DNA of 64,000 nt from Anaspis maculata (lineage: Eukaryota; Arthropoda; Insecta; Coleoptera; Scraptiidae). Below the pieces are notes generated by a model. It searched no databases and was not told where the DNA came from. It was given only the letters and a program-made list of their open reading frames with translations. The position numbers were made by a program, and so were the translations under genes. The stretch covers positions 14,532,892 through 14,596,891 of the forward strand of contig OX421964.1 in assembly GCA_949128115.1 (NCBI GenBank), given 5' to 3'. Positions 32,543 through 43,251 of the stretch are shown one piece after another (positions within the stretch are counted from its first letter, which is position 1; each line of letters begins with the position of its first letter).

Positions 32543-34458
32543 TAGCCCAGGCATTTTAGATCAAAATTGACCAAAACCTGGAAAAAAATAACGTAAGTCT
32601 GAAAATTGGTAGAACACTTCCACTTTAACCCCTTAAGCACATACTGAAAGTCCTAAAAAATCCTATGTCCGCTTCATCGGTTTTTGGCGGCAAAAAGGTG
32701 TAAGTGACAATAATTTAGAAACTATCTATTAGAATACGCGATGAAGCTTCGATACAGCTGAAAATGGTCTCCTTGACCAGTCGAACAACATATTGAAAGT
32801 CCTAAGAAATCCTATATCCGCTTCATCGTTTTTTAGCGGTAAAAAGGTATAAGTGACATTGCTTTGCAAACTAATAATTAAATCATGCATTGAAGTTTCA
32901 ATACAGCTGAAAATTGCTAAAAATGGTCTCCTCGGCCAGTTGAACAACATGTTGAAAGTCCAAAGAAATCCTATGTCCGCTTCATACTTCTTTTTCAGCG
33001 GCAAAAAGGTATAAGTGACATTGTTTTAAAAACTATTCAATTGAACACGCGGTCAAGTTTTAATACAGCTGAAAATTGCCGGAAATGGTCTTCTTGGTCA
33101 CTTTAACAACACATTGAAAGTCCTGAAAAATACTATGTCCACTTCATCGGTTTTTGGCAGCAAAAAGGTTCAAGTGATATTATTTTGGAAACTATTTATT
33201 AAAACATGAGTTGAAGTTTCAGCACAGGTGAAAGTTGCTGGAAAATAATATCCTTTGTTAGTTGAATAACATACTAAAAGTCCTGAGAAATCCGATGCCC
33301 GCTTCATGTTTTTTGGCGGCATAAATGTATAAGTGACATTATATTGTTGACTATTTTTTTGAAATACGGGTTGAAGTTTCAGTACAGCTGAAAATTGCTA
33401 AAAATGGTCTCCTCTGTTAGTTGACTGTACTAGTCCGAGTAGACTATTTTCAGCAATTTTCAAATGTATTGCAGCTTCAACACATAGGTATTTTGAACAA
33501 TAGTTTCAAAAAATGATCTTATACCTTTTTGCCGCCAAAAGACTATGAAGCGGACATAGGATTTCTTGGGACTTTCAGTATGTTGTTCACATAATCGAGG
33601 AAACCAGTTCCAGCAATTTCCAGATGAATTGGAACTTCAACGCCTATTTCAATAAGTAATAGTTTCCAAAACAATGTCACTTATACTTTTTTTCCGCCAA
33701 AAAACAATGGAACGAACAGGGATTTTCTTAGTATTTTTAGTGTGTTGTTCAACTGACCAAGGAGACCTATTTCAGCAATTTTTAGCTGTATTGAAACTTC
33801 AAGCCGTATTTTAATAAATAGTAACAAATGAAAATTTCACTTATACCTTTCTGCCGGCAGAAACTAATGAAGCGAAGAGAAGATTTTTTAGGACTTCCAA
33901 TATGTTGCTCAACTAATCAAGGAGACCATTCTTAGCCATCTTCAGCTGTATCGAAACTTGACCGCCTGTTTGATTGAACAGTTCCCAAAACAATGTCACT
34001 TACACCTTTTTGCCGCCAAAAAACAATGAAGCGGACACAGGATTACTTAGGACTTTCAGTATGCTGCTCAACTGACCGAAGAGACTTAATATTTCCACCT
34101 GAATCATAACTTCAACCCGTATTTTATTAAATAGTAAAAAAAAAATTCACTTATACCTTTCTGCCGCCAAAAAGCAATGAAACCAACATAGGAATTTCAA
34201 GGACTTCTAGTATGTTGTTCAACTGACAAAGGAGACCAGTTTTAGCAATTTTTAGCTGTATTGAAACTCAAACTCGTATTTTAATAAATAGTTTCCAAAA
34301 TAATGTCATTTGAACCTTTTTGCGGCCAAAAACCAATGAAGTGGAGAGGATTTCTTAAGACTTTCAGTATGTGGTTAAGGGGTTAAAGTGGAAGCGTTCC
34401 ACCAATTTTCAGACTTACGTTATTTTTTTCCAGGTCAAAACCTAAAATGCCTGGGCTA
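32543..34458. mobile_element. Fold-back element built of inverted 160-bp tandem subrepeats
   Basis: The ends TAGCCCAGGCATTTTAG and CTAAAATGCCTGGGCTA are inverse, and GAG follows on the right and precedes on the left. If TA is the target duplication, the element proper is 32545-34456. Five subunits of 150-161 bp face right (starts marked by GAAAGTCCT near 32645, 32795, 32953, 33114, 33273). Six face left (near 33569, 33730, 33888, 34048, 34200, 34357). The turn lies near 33425-33445, so almost the whole 1.9 kb can fold on itself. Each unit contains TTTTTGGCGGCAAAAAGG or its inverse. No coding sequence. Confidence 0.8.
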
Positions 34459-35546
34459 GAGTATGTGTCACATTGTCACATTAAACATTTTTTTATTCCT
34501 TTCGATGTCACTTTTTCGCCTTTTAAATAAAATTTTTCATAAAATAACAATCATCACTAACCCACCTGAGAAAGCCCCAAGTTAGGGGCAAAACGTTGTG
34601 GGTTAACAAAGAAAAATTTTGTTTACTCTTTGTTCTCAAACCTCAAAATTCGCCGAACTATAATATCATCCAATAGTACTGAAATTATGAGAAGAAAACG
34701 ATTTTCAAAGTTCACTTTTCGACGCTCAAATCTTTATTGTTTGTTTCTGAAGAATTTTCCCTGACCAAGGAAATTGAAATCTCATGGAATAAGTTCTTAC
34801 GAGCATTTCACAGGCTACATTAATCCTTGATCGTATTGTTATGTGAACACAGCAGAAGAGGTGCAGATGACAGGAAACAGATCAATCACAAAAAGTCGAA
34901 AAGAGAAGATCAAACAACATAAGGCCCAAAAGTGAATAGGTCAAAAATATTATGATCCAAATCATGAAATCCAATTTCGAAAGATCGAATCACAAAAAAA
35001 ATTAGGACAACATCAGAAAATTGTTTACATTTCTTATATTGTAGGCCGTTTGGAGGAAAATGAGAAATCTAGGATACTCCAGGCTCTCGGAGGACGATGA
35101 AAACGCCAGGAAGGTCCAAAAGCTACTTTTGGTGCTGCCCTTTCTGCAAGGAGAGACTTAATCGCAGAGATATATCAACATCAATAATAATAATATAATC
35201 CTCATTTTTTCAGCTCAATTCATTTTTTCACTTCAGATACAGGCTGCGGAGGGTTGGGGTGGAAAAACTAAGTGTGTGGGGTTTGACACATCGAACCAAC
35301 AACAACGTGGAATCTTTCCATAACTCGTTGAAACTGAGTATGGGGGTGGTCCACCCACAACATTTAGGTTTTTTTTTTTGGGGTGAGTGTTAGGAATCCC
35401 TATATTTTTACATCTAAAAGTTTGCGGGATAAATCGATTCGAATTCATACGAAGATTTATAAATGAATCAATAAATTATCGAACAGTTTCGATGGCATGT
35501 TAACTGGTTCAATATTGAACAAATCGGAAAAATCGAATAAGTATTC
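34459..35546. other. Stretch without recognised gene
   Basis: AT-rich, with no domain or clear repeat boundary. It leads into the first readable P-element-like codons. Confidence 0.4.
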
Positions 35547-37430
35547 TCAATTCCAAAAGCTCCAAATTTCAGCCGTGGTTCTTCAATCCCGCAAATAAAG
35601 GTAAAAAGATATTTGTATTTTACGACGCCTGTCACATGATAAAACTGGCGAGGAATGCGCTGGGGGATAAACAAGTTTTCAAGGATGAAAACGGCCGAAT
35701 AATAAAATGGTCCTACATTACTGGCTTGCAAACGCTAGAGAACAAAGAAAGATTGATAGCGTCCACAAAATACAAAATTGACTAAAAAAAAACACACACA
35801 CTGCATTCAATGACAACAGAATAGTTGGAATGAATGTGAAACTTGCGGCACAAACTTTGAGCTCCCGAGTCAGCAATGCACTGAGGATGCTTAAGGGGTT
35901 TCTGATGCGACTAAACAAGTTGTTGACCGGAATCGGTTTAATTTCATTCTTTTCGTCAAGTAGAAACTCTTCCATAAAGAAAATGTACGGGCATTGCCAT
36001 CAAATTTTGAAAATTTCCAAAAAATTTTCATTTTGATTTTTGAAAATTCGAAAACTAGATAGCATCGACAATGCATCTTCCTCAAGAAAGTCGCATGCCA
36101 AATTGGAACTTTCTATTTCCAAAAAAAGGTACCAAAAATCATTTCTTGTGGGCATGAAAAAGTGAATTAGTGAAATCATTTTTGATACCTTTTTTTATAG
36201 AAAGTTCAAATCTGGCATGCGACATGCGACTTTCTTTAAGAAAGATGCATTGTTGATGCTATAGAGTTTTCGAATTTTCAAAAATTAAAATGAAAAATTT
36301 CCAAAATTTGATGGAATGCTCGTACATTTTCTTTATGGAAGAGTTTCTATTTGACGAAAAAATAGAATAAAACCGATTCCCATCAACAACTTCTTTAGTC
36401 GCATCAGAAACCCTTTTGCCGCAATTTTCCAACTTTTTGGCGAGTGGCGACGGCAACATTTTGCCAGAATATGAACGATGCATTTGATATGCTGAACTGC
36501 AGAAATACATTTTCAAAGCACGCGAAATATAATATTCCACTGGACGACCGCGCAGTCATGATGCAATATCGACGAGGGCAAAAGAAATAGATTAAATCAA
36601 AACGATCAAATCCGTCAAGGATGGGTCCCAGCTGCTGTGTGATTCCACCAGAAAAACTGGGTTTTTGGGACTGATAATAGACTTGAGGAACATCATAGAG
36701 CTTAATCATCTGCTAAAAGAAGAAGGCATGGACTACCTCCTCACATTCAAAACATCTCAGGACTTTCTTGAGACGTTTTTCTGCGTGGTGAGAAGCAGGG
36801 GTGAATTCAACAATAACCCGAACGCCCAACAATTCACCAGCGCTTACAAGAGGCTACTGATTCATCATCAAATATCGACCTCCAACGAGAACTGTTTGAG
36901 TGACAGCGTGGAAGCGTAGAATATTTCAACAGCCCACATAATTTGAGCTATTACGTTAAAAATGTAGCTCAATACATCGCCGGATATCTGGCCGGTATAC
37001 GTTGAAAAAAAAACTACATGCCAGACATGCGTTGACCAATTGATAGACGGTGAAAAGATTCACTTGCTGATCAAATTGAGGGAAAGAAGAAAATTTGTCT
37101 AATTTTCTGATGACCTCACAAATATTTGCATCGCAGGAGAAAAGATCATCAGGAGGATGGACACATTTTTGTTGAAATACAGGGATGTGAAAAACATTCC
37201 CATCAACGAAATCTTTTCGCTGGTTGTTGGGGATATGTTCAATATGGATATCATGTCACAGCACATCTCCAACCAAGACATGCACGTCACACCACGGCAG
37301 CTGGACGTGGACTCTTCTGTCGGCTTTACTGCAGTTGCTAGTTCTAGTTTTTCTCCGTTCTTAGAAGAAATTTGTTTGGAAAAACTAAAAACCAGCCGGC
37401 GAAACATCACACAATACACAACCTAACCCA
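35547..37430 (+). pseudogene. P-element / THAP9-like transposase pseudogene
   Basis: Segments in order match P-element-type transposases. From 35547 one frame reads KFQPWFFNP, then FVFYDACHMIKLARNALGD and GRIIKWSYITGLQTL, the region with the conserved catalytic-core D..H. After a frame change, MNVKLAAQTLSSRVSNALRM follows. From about 36470 NDAFDMLNCRNTFSKH and then LLCDSTRKTGFLGLIIDL lead into YLLTFKTSQDFLETFF and VRSRGEFNNNPNAQQFTSAY, the strongly conserved C-terminal block. CQTCVDQLIDGEKI and ICIAGEKIIRRMDTF finish it. Several stops and frameshifts break it. The N-terminal THAP domain is missing, and a 550-bp palindrome sits in the middle. The enzyme would cut and paste P-like elements in the nucleus; this copy is dead. 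Confidence 0.85.
35880..36435. repeat. Palindrome inside the P-element-like pseudogene
   Basis: The left arm (about 35885-36140) runs AAGGGGTTTCTGATGCGACT to GTCGCATGCCA, and the right arm (about 36170-36430) is its diverged inverse. The left arm contains transposase codons (LMRLNKLLTG), so the right arm is an inverted duplication of part of the gene and not a separate element inserted there. The centre is near 36155. Confidence 0.75.
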
Positions 37431-37440
37431 AAAATGTGAC

Positions 37441-38040
37441 AAATGTCGGTCGTGATACAGAATGTCATCTAGCACCAGGAGCGGTTCGTTCGTTTGTAAT
37501 TCGCGAACGCAGAAAAGAGAAACTCCAGCAAAAACAATTTTGAGTTGTCTCCTGAGTACGCTGTTGTGAGAACATGTTTTCCTATTTTGCGTTCATAAGA
37601 AAGTCATAACGATACGCAAATGACATCATTCGCGTATCGTAAGAGGCTCCATTTTGATCCGCATTTTATTAATCCCAAATGTTGGCAATATCAGCGGGCA
37701 TGACATCGACATGACAGCACTTACTGTCAGAAAAGACAGCTTAGGTGACATCACTTCTCAGAAAGGGTTTATTTCCGAAAAATCCGGCACATTTCTGATG
37801 ATAAACTGTGCTTTCACCATCAAGAGCAATCTCCAACAATTTTGCTAGCAGAGGCACATATTTTACATTGTTTATTAAAAAAAGCATTAAATTGTTGCAA
37901 AATAGAAAACATTGTGTAACACACGTTTCATAAGACCTATTGTCACACTCGTCAATTGAATCACTCGTCACTTCGCTCCTCGTGCTTCAAAATGACGCGT
38001 ATGACGATACGATGTCTTATAAAACTTGTATTATAATATA
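37441..38040. other. Stretch without recognised gene
   Basis: A short inverted pair (ATTCGCGTATCGTAAG near 37628 and CGTATGACGATACGA near 37998) may be MITE ends. Nothing else is recognised. Confidence 0.4.
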
Positions 38041-38660
38041 CTAATCTAGCACCAGGGGCCCCGCGAACTTCCAGTCACTTCTTCCAGTGACAGTGACAGT
38101 GACAATACTGACAATGGAATGTATGGAAGAATTTGGGAAACAGAAAAATAACATCAATGGGGTACTTGCCAATGAAACAGATTCGACTGAAAATACTTTC
38201 AATCATCAACAAGAGTAATAAAGAGTATTTCCTGAAAATTTCTGGGAAATATATCCATTGGTTAAAAAGATTTTTTTTTATTTTTTATTTTTCAAAATGT
38301 TGGTAACAGTAGGAAAACGTCAGTGGGATTTTCATATCTGTATTTTTCAAATATTGTAATGTCACTCTAACAGTTTTTTGAGTTTCCAATCCAACAGTGC
38401 TGTTGGTTTAGTTTTTAGTATATTTGTGACGTCACAAATATATTTTTAAAACACGCAACACGGCCGCAATTTTGGGAATTTAGGAAAAAGAAAAAATACG
38501 GGTACATTATTTTTAACCACACTATCGATTAAGCCAATAAAAAAAAATTGGGCAAGTACCCCATTGTCGAGAGACCATTTTTCATAAAACGAAAGCTGGA
38601 TCATCGCTGCCATGCCACATTGCAAGTAAACTCTAAATGGGGTGTTCAAAATACACACAT
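38041..38660 (+). repeat. Diverged copy of a 275-bp unit joined to the post-array exon
   Basis: CTAGCACCAGGGGCCCC to GAATTTGGGAAACAGAAAA matches the second half of an array unit. It continues directly with ATAACATCAAT and, after an inserted element, ATTGTCGAGAGACCATTTTTC and GGATCATCGCTGCCATGCC, matching 31970-32070. The piece between donor and acceptor in the array region (about 80-150 bp) is missing here. That is what a spliced, reverse-transcribed copy would look like, although the apparent junction is 16 bases inside the predicted exon. Confidence 0.65.
38159..38562. mobile_element. 404-bp MITE with GGGGTACTTGCC ends
   Basis: GGGGTACTTGCC at 38159 and its inverse GGCAAGTACCCC ending at 38562 bound the element. 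The flanks are AT on both sides. The empty site survives at about 31972-31985, where AACATTAATTGTCG is continuous, which fixes the boundaries and the 2-bp duplication. No coding sequence. Confidence 0.8.
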
Positions 38661-41168
38661 CAAAAGAATTAGTCCAGTCAAATTGAGCAAAAATCTGCCC
38701 AAACCGGAAATAAATTCGTAAGTTGACAAAATTTGGTGGATCGATGCAGAATTTAACGTAGAATAACATACTGAAATTCCTGAAAATTCCAAAGCTTGGA
38801 TTTTTTATAGAACCAATAAAAGAGCGCCATCCTTGAAAATTTTCGATTTTTTCTGAATAACTAGTAAACTATTATCTTTAGAACACTAATACCTGCGAAG
38901 CAAATGTAGTCCGTTGAAGTCTCAGAAGATCAGTACTAAACTCATTACTTTGTGGTCAATAGTATCTGAAATACAGCGTCTGCTAAAACTCAGTGAAAAT
39001 TACTCAAAATTTATTTCCGGAGTTTACGTAACAATTTGCATAGTGTCATCGTCAGTTCAGGGGCTGTAACGTGGACAGAAAATGTGCGGATTTTAACGTT
39101 TCACATTTTTGGAAAGCCAATTCAACATTCGGTATCACACTTTTGTCTAGAAGTCGCCAACTTCAAAATGGTACATTTCCTCGACCTTTGAAATCTATAC
39201 TTGAAGTCCCGAAGAATCCCCAAAAATCGATTATTTTCATACCATGCCATTTGCTTAATTTTCCAAGTATGGAAAATCCATCTAGAGAATATGTGAAGGA
39301 TTGAATACCAAAAAATAAGCATGTTTCAGAATCTATTCCCTAGTGATGGTTCCTGAGTTATATAGGTTGAAAGACTAGAACGACCTATTTGGAGAAAAAG
39401 ATAGGTAGTCCGGACACTAACTGCTGAATAATGTACTGACCTTGCATTTGATGATGCAAAATGCCACTTAGCAGACGTATTGAATATACATTTGTACTTT
39501 CCACGTCTGTCAAGTGGCATCTTACACCTAAAATGCAAGTTTCGTACAGTATTCAGCAGTTAGTGTCCGAACTACCAATCTTTTTTTCAAATAGGTCGTT
39601 TTAGTCATTCAACCCATATACCTCAGGAACCATCACTAGGAAAAAGATTCTGAAACATGTTGTTATTTTGGTATTCAATCCTTCACATACTCTCTAGATG
39701 GTTCTTTCATACTTGGAAAATGACGCAAATGGCATGGTATGAAAATAATCGATTTTTGGGGATTCTTCGGGACATTCCATTCTTCATTCCACGTTACAGC
39801 CCCTAAACTGACACTATGCAAATTGTTACGTAGAATACGGAAATGAATTTTGAGTCATTTTTACTGCATTCTAGCAGACGCTGTATCCCAGAGACTATTG
39901 ACCACAAAGTGATGAATTTAATACTGACCTCTTGAGAATTTAACGGGCTACATTTGCATTACAAGTTATTCAGAAAAAATCGAAAATTTACAAGGGTGGC
40001 GCTCTTTTATTGGTCCTAGAAAAAAAGCCAAGCCTTGGAACTTTCGGAAATTTCAGTATGTTATTCCACGTTAAATTCTGCATCGATCCACCAAATTTCG
40101 TCAACTTCCGAATTTATTTCCGGTTAAAACCTATTTTGACTGGCCTAAATCTAGGGGACAAGCAAATTCAGACGATTTCTGAAATCATCATAACTTTTGA
40201 TTGCCATCAGCGATTTCATATCGGTTTTCGGTGTTCGATAGCCCAATCCTTTGTTTTCATGCTCTGATCATGTAGAATACGAACAATGTTCCATCAAGAT
40301 TCTACAGTGTGATCAATGGAACAGTGTAAAATTGCCAAAAGTTCAGTACGAGCGCGATTTCCCAAAACAATTTTTTTATGCATCCCAAATAACACAGCTA
40401 TAAAGACTGGTGTTTCAGCTTCAGTAACGTTTTTGAATTTTGGAAATCGAAGGTAAATTGCCAAAGATATTGATCATTTTGTGCCGCCATGTTGAACTTG
40501 CAAGAAAGTGATCCGATTTCATTAAAACTCGGATCACACTCATGTCTGGTATAAGTAATTGGAATTTCAAGGTCAAATGACTTTTTCGGTCAGTTCCAAG
40601 CCGCCACATTGAAGTTTCATGTAAATGATTCGATTCCAGTGTGTTTCAAAGTTTTATTCAAACCGAATCATTTATGTAAAAAGTTCAATATAGCGTCTCG
40701 AAAGTGATCGAAAGTGGCATTTGACCTTGAAATTCCAATTACTTGAACCAGACATGAGTGTGTTACAAGTTTCAATAAAATCGGATCACTTTTTTCTTTC
40801 TTGGAAGTTCAACACGGCGGCATAAAATGATCAATATCTTTGGCAATTCACATTCGATTTCTAAAATTCGAAAACGTCACTGAAGCTGAAGCACTGATTT
40901 TCATAACTGTGCTATTGAAATGCATGCATCTTCTTTTTCGGGAAATCGCGCTCGTACTGAACTTTCGGCAATTTTACACTGTTCCATTGATCACCCTGTA
41001 GCAACCTTAAAACATTGGGCGTATTTGACGTGATCAGGGCATGAAGAAGAAAAATTGAGCTATCGAACACTAAAAACCGATATGAAATCGCTGACGGGAA
41101 TCAAAAGTTATGATGATTTTAGAAATCGTCTGAATTTGCTTGTCCCCTAGATTCTTCTGATGTGTGTA
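38660..41168. mobile_element. Large fold-back element, interrupted by a second one
   Basis: The left end ACACACATCAAAAGAATTAG and the right end ATTCTTCTGATGTGTGT are inverse. The left arm (to about 39440) and the right arm (about 39500-40148) pair throughout, for example AAAAATCGATTATTTTCATA with TATGAAAATAATCGATTTTT. The turn is near 39470. The right end is separated from its arm by the insertion at 40149-41153. No transposase was found. Confidence 0.75.
40149..41153. mobile_element. Inner fold-back element
   Basis: TCTAGGGGACAAGCAAATTC at the left and GAATTTGCTTGTCCCCTAGA at the right are exact inverses, and the arms (about 490 bp each) pair up to a turn near 40655. It lies inside the right end of the fold-back at 38660-41168. 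No coding sequence. The target duplication is short (1-2 bp) or blurred. Confidence 0.75.
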
Positions 41169-41535
41169 GGAGCTCTTGGGGGTAACACCCTCCACATCTT
41201 TGTGTCCACGCGGACCTTTACGTAGCGACAGTCGGAGTTTCAGAAATTTGACAGGGATGTTCGCTAAGGTATACTAATGAACATACTAAAAGTCCCCGCC
41301 TCTACCTGTTGCGCTCGAGCCGCCATCTTGGAAAAATGGTTCTTCGATCAAGTTCATTACTAAATACTGTTTCAAATACCTGTTGGAGAGCCGTTTAGAA
41401 GAACTGACTGTGCGGGACCCGTCCCAAACTCGAAAAGGGTGGCAGAGTCAGCTTTCCCAGACTAAACTCGCCCAGTTCGGCCAGCTCGGCCAATAAATGA
41501 GCTAATTTTTCTTTCGCATTTTTTCCTCTGCTCGC
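41169..41535. other. Stretch before the candidate exon
   Basis: Contains GCCGCCATCTTGGAAAAATG near 41320, a context like a translation start, but the frame after it closes within about 20 codons. Nothing else is recognised. Confidence 0.35.
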
Positions 41536-41597
41536 ATGAATCTCGTTCGTTTGGTGCTTGGAAACTTGTGTCTTGAACTCAGTTTTGTTCTTTGTAG

Positions 41598-41732
41598 GGC
41601 CGCCCTACCAACAAAGAATGGTCTGTCTGAACCTGTCTCGTCGGTTGCGAAATGCAAAAATGGTTCATGGGTTGCAGAAACGCTATGCGGGGCTGTACTG
41701 TATTGTCCAGAACCTTTCGAGGTTGTCTTCAG
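41598..41732 (+). CDS. Candidate host-gene exon, sushi-like cysteine pattern
   Basis: The segment is bounded by an acceptor-like TTTTGTTCTTTGTAG and a strong donor CAG-GTATGT (GTATGT from 41733). It is 135 bp, so it keeps frame. In one frame it reads AALPTKNGLSEPVSSVAKCK then NGSWVAETLCGAVLYCPEPF. The CKNGSW....C.....YCPEP pattern recalls sushi/CCP modules, although it is shorter than a full module. Without splicing, the same frame opens at ATG 41536 with a hydrophobic leader MNLVRLVLGNLCLELSFVLC, which could be a signal peptide. Other frames across the exon are also open, so the call rests on splice signals plus a short cysteine pattern. It would be a secreted or surface protein. Confidence 0.3.
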
Positions 41733-41739
41733 GTATGTA

Positions 41740-42245
41740 TTGTGTTTTAATTATAAGGTGTAAGGTGAAAAGAAGATTGTGAGTGAAACCGTTTCCCGCA
41801 GGCATCGTCACATGGAAGAAATGTATCCGTGGAAACAATAGCGCTACGTCACCGACTTCAATCAAATCGTATTTCCTTTTTATCAAAGACATACAAATGA
41901 AAACTTGGAACGTCTCCATCATTTGAAAATATGAACATGATCTAACAGCTACAAAAAGTTTTTGCGGAAGTTTCGTTTTCTCGTATTCCATGTACTACTT
42001 CAAATGCATTTATTTATTTTTCAATAAACAAGTTACACAAAAATGAGTCAGTGAGAGAGGGCGAATGTTACCGCCGCGGTTACCTGAGAATTGTCCAGCC
42101 TTCAACCGGTCAATGGAAAAGCCTCATTTTTGGGGCGAGGCCTGTCGTCGCACCCACGCTCTTATTAGTAAGCGCCGCGCACTTCGCGCAGTGCACACGA
42201 CAGTATTCGAGTGACAGAGTCTGACAAACCTGACGTGTCTGTTTG
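41740..42245. other. Flank and probable 5' part of the first family C copy
   Basis: No gene is recognised to about 42150. The sequence from about 42170 is probably the 5' UTR of the Jockey copy that follows: GACAGAGTCTGACAAACCTG and TTTGATAGTGCTC have counterparts before the other two copies. Confidence 0.45.
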
Positions 42246-42286
42246 ATAGTGCTCTTGAATAGAAGTGTAGTGTGCCCCCAGGCAAC

Positions 42287-43251
42287 ATGGAGGACGAAGA
42301 GCCTCCCCTGCCCTCACTTCAAGACCTGGCCAACGCCTTGAAGAAAAGGGACGAGAAAATCCTTCTCCTGAAGGAAGAGATCCGCAGCCTGCGCCTCATG
42401 TGCGGAAACGATGCAAAAAGGAAGAGACCGGCGTCTCACTTCCGCACCGGTCAGTCGCAGCACGCGACTATCTACGACCGAAGACACCCCGCAGCCCCTT
42501 CCGGCAGTAGCAGCCCCAAAACTCAAATCCAGAACCGATTTGACGTCCTAAGTCAGAATGACGTTACATCTGACAGCCAGGTGGAAACGAGAGTGGAAAG
42601 CGATCAGGACATGAACGACGAGGAGCTCCTCGACAATGTGAGAGCAAACCTCAATAAATCCATGGCAGAAGATTCGGCGCGTGCAGATGACGACATGTCT
42701 CAGAGAGCGAGCCAACAGAGTGTCGCCCCGACGCAAGAGAAACGAGACAAGATCCCCCCATAATCCTGCGGGACAAGGCGCAGTGGATAAAGGTGTCGAA
42801 GCGCATCACCACTTCCAGAATTGGCTGCGGAAACGCACGTACGACAAAGGACGGCATTAGAATGTCGCCAGACACAGTGGAGGATTACAGGAAGCTGACG
42901 CGAATGCTGGACGCAGACAAGATTCCGTATCACACCTTCGCGCTGGAGGAGGAGAAGCTCCTGAATGTGGTCATCAGAGGACTCCCGACGGAAATCGAAC
43001 CGGTGGATGTTGCAGAGTAGCTCACCAGCAAAGGTATGACTCCCATTAAAACTATACGGATGACTAAGGACCCGTCGGAAACCCCGATGCCACTGATGCT
43101 CGTGATTCTGCCGAGGGAAGCCAGAAAGATATACGACATCACACACCTCTGCCAGCTGTCGGTCAGGGTAGAATCTCTGAAGAACACCGCATCCCAAGGG
43201 CAATGTTTCCGGTGCCAGATGTTCGGCCACTCCCAAGCCCGGTGCTCGGCA
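42287..43251 (+). pseudogene. Jockey family C ORF1, copy 1
   Basis: The frame starts at ATG 42287 (MEDEEPPLPSLQDLANALKK), a charged coiled-coil-like N-terminus. A one-base deletion near 42758-42764 shifts the frame; comparison with copy 2 shows it. The next part includes IPYHTFALEEEKLLNVVIRG and has a TAG at 43018-43020 where copy 2 has GAG. After PMPLMLVILPREARKIYD comes one zinc knuckle, CFRCQMFGHSQARC, and there ORF1 is cut: the next codons belong to the reverse transcriptase. The lost part covers the rest of ORF1, the endonuclease and the start of the RT. The role would be RNA binding. Confidence 0.82.

Noticed and set aside
32543..41168. Assembly artefact explaining the palindromes
   Set aside because: The arms are clearly diverged from each other and bounded by distinct termini, so mirror-image misassembly is unlikely.
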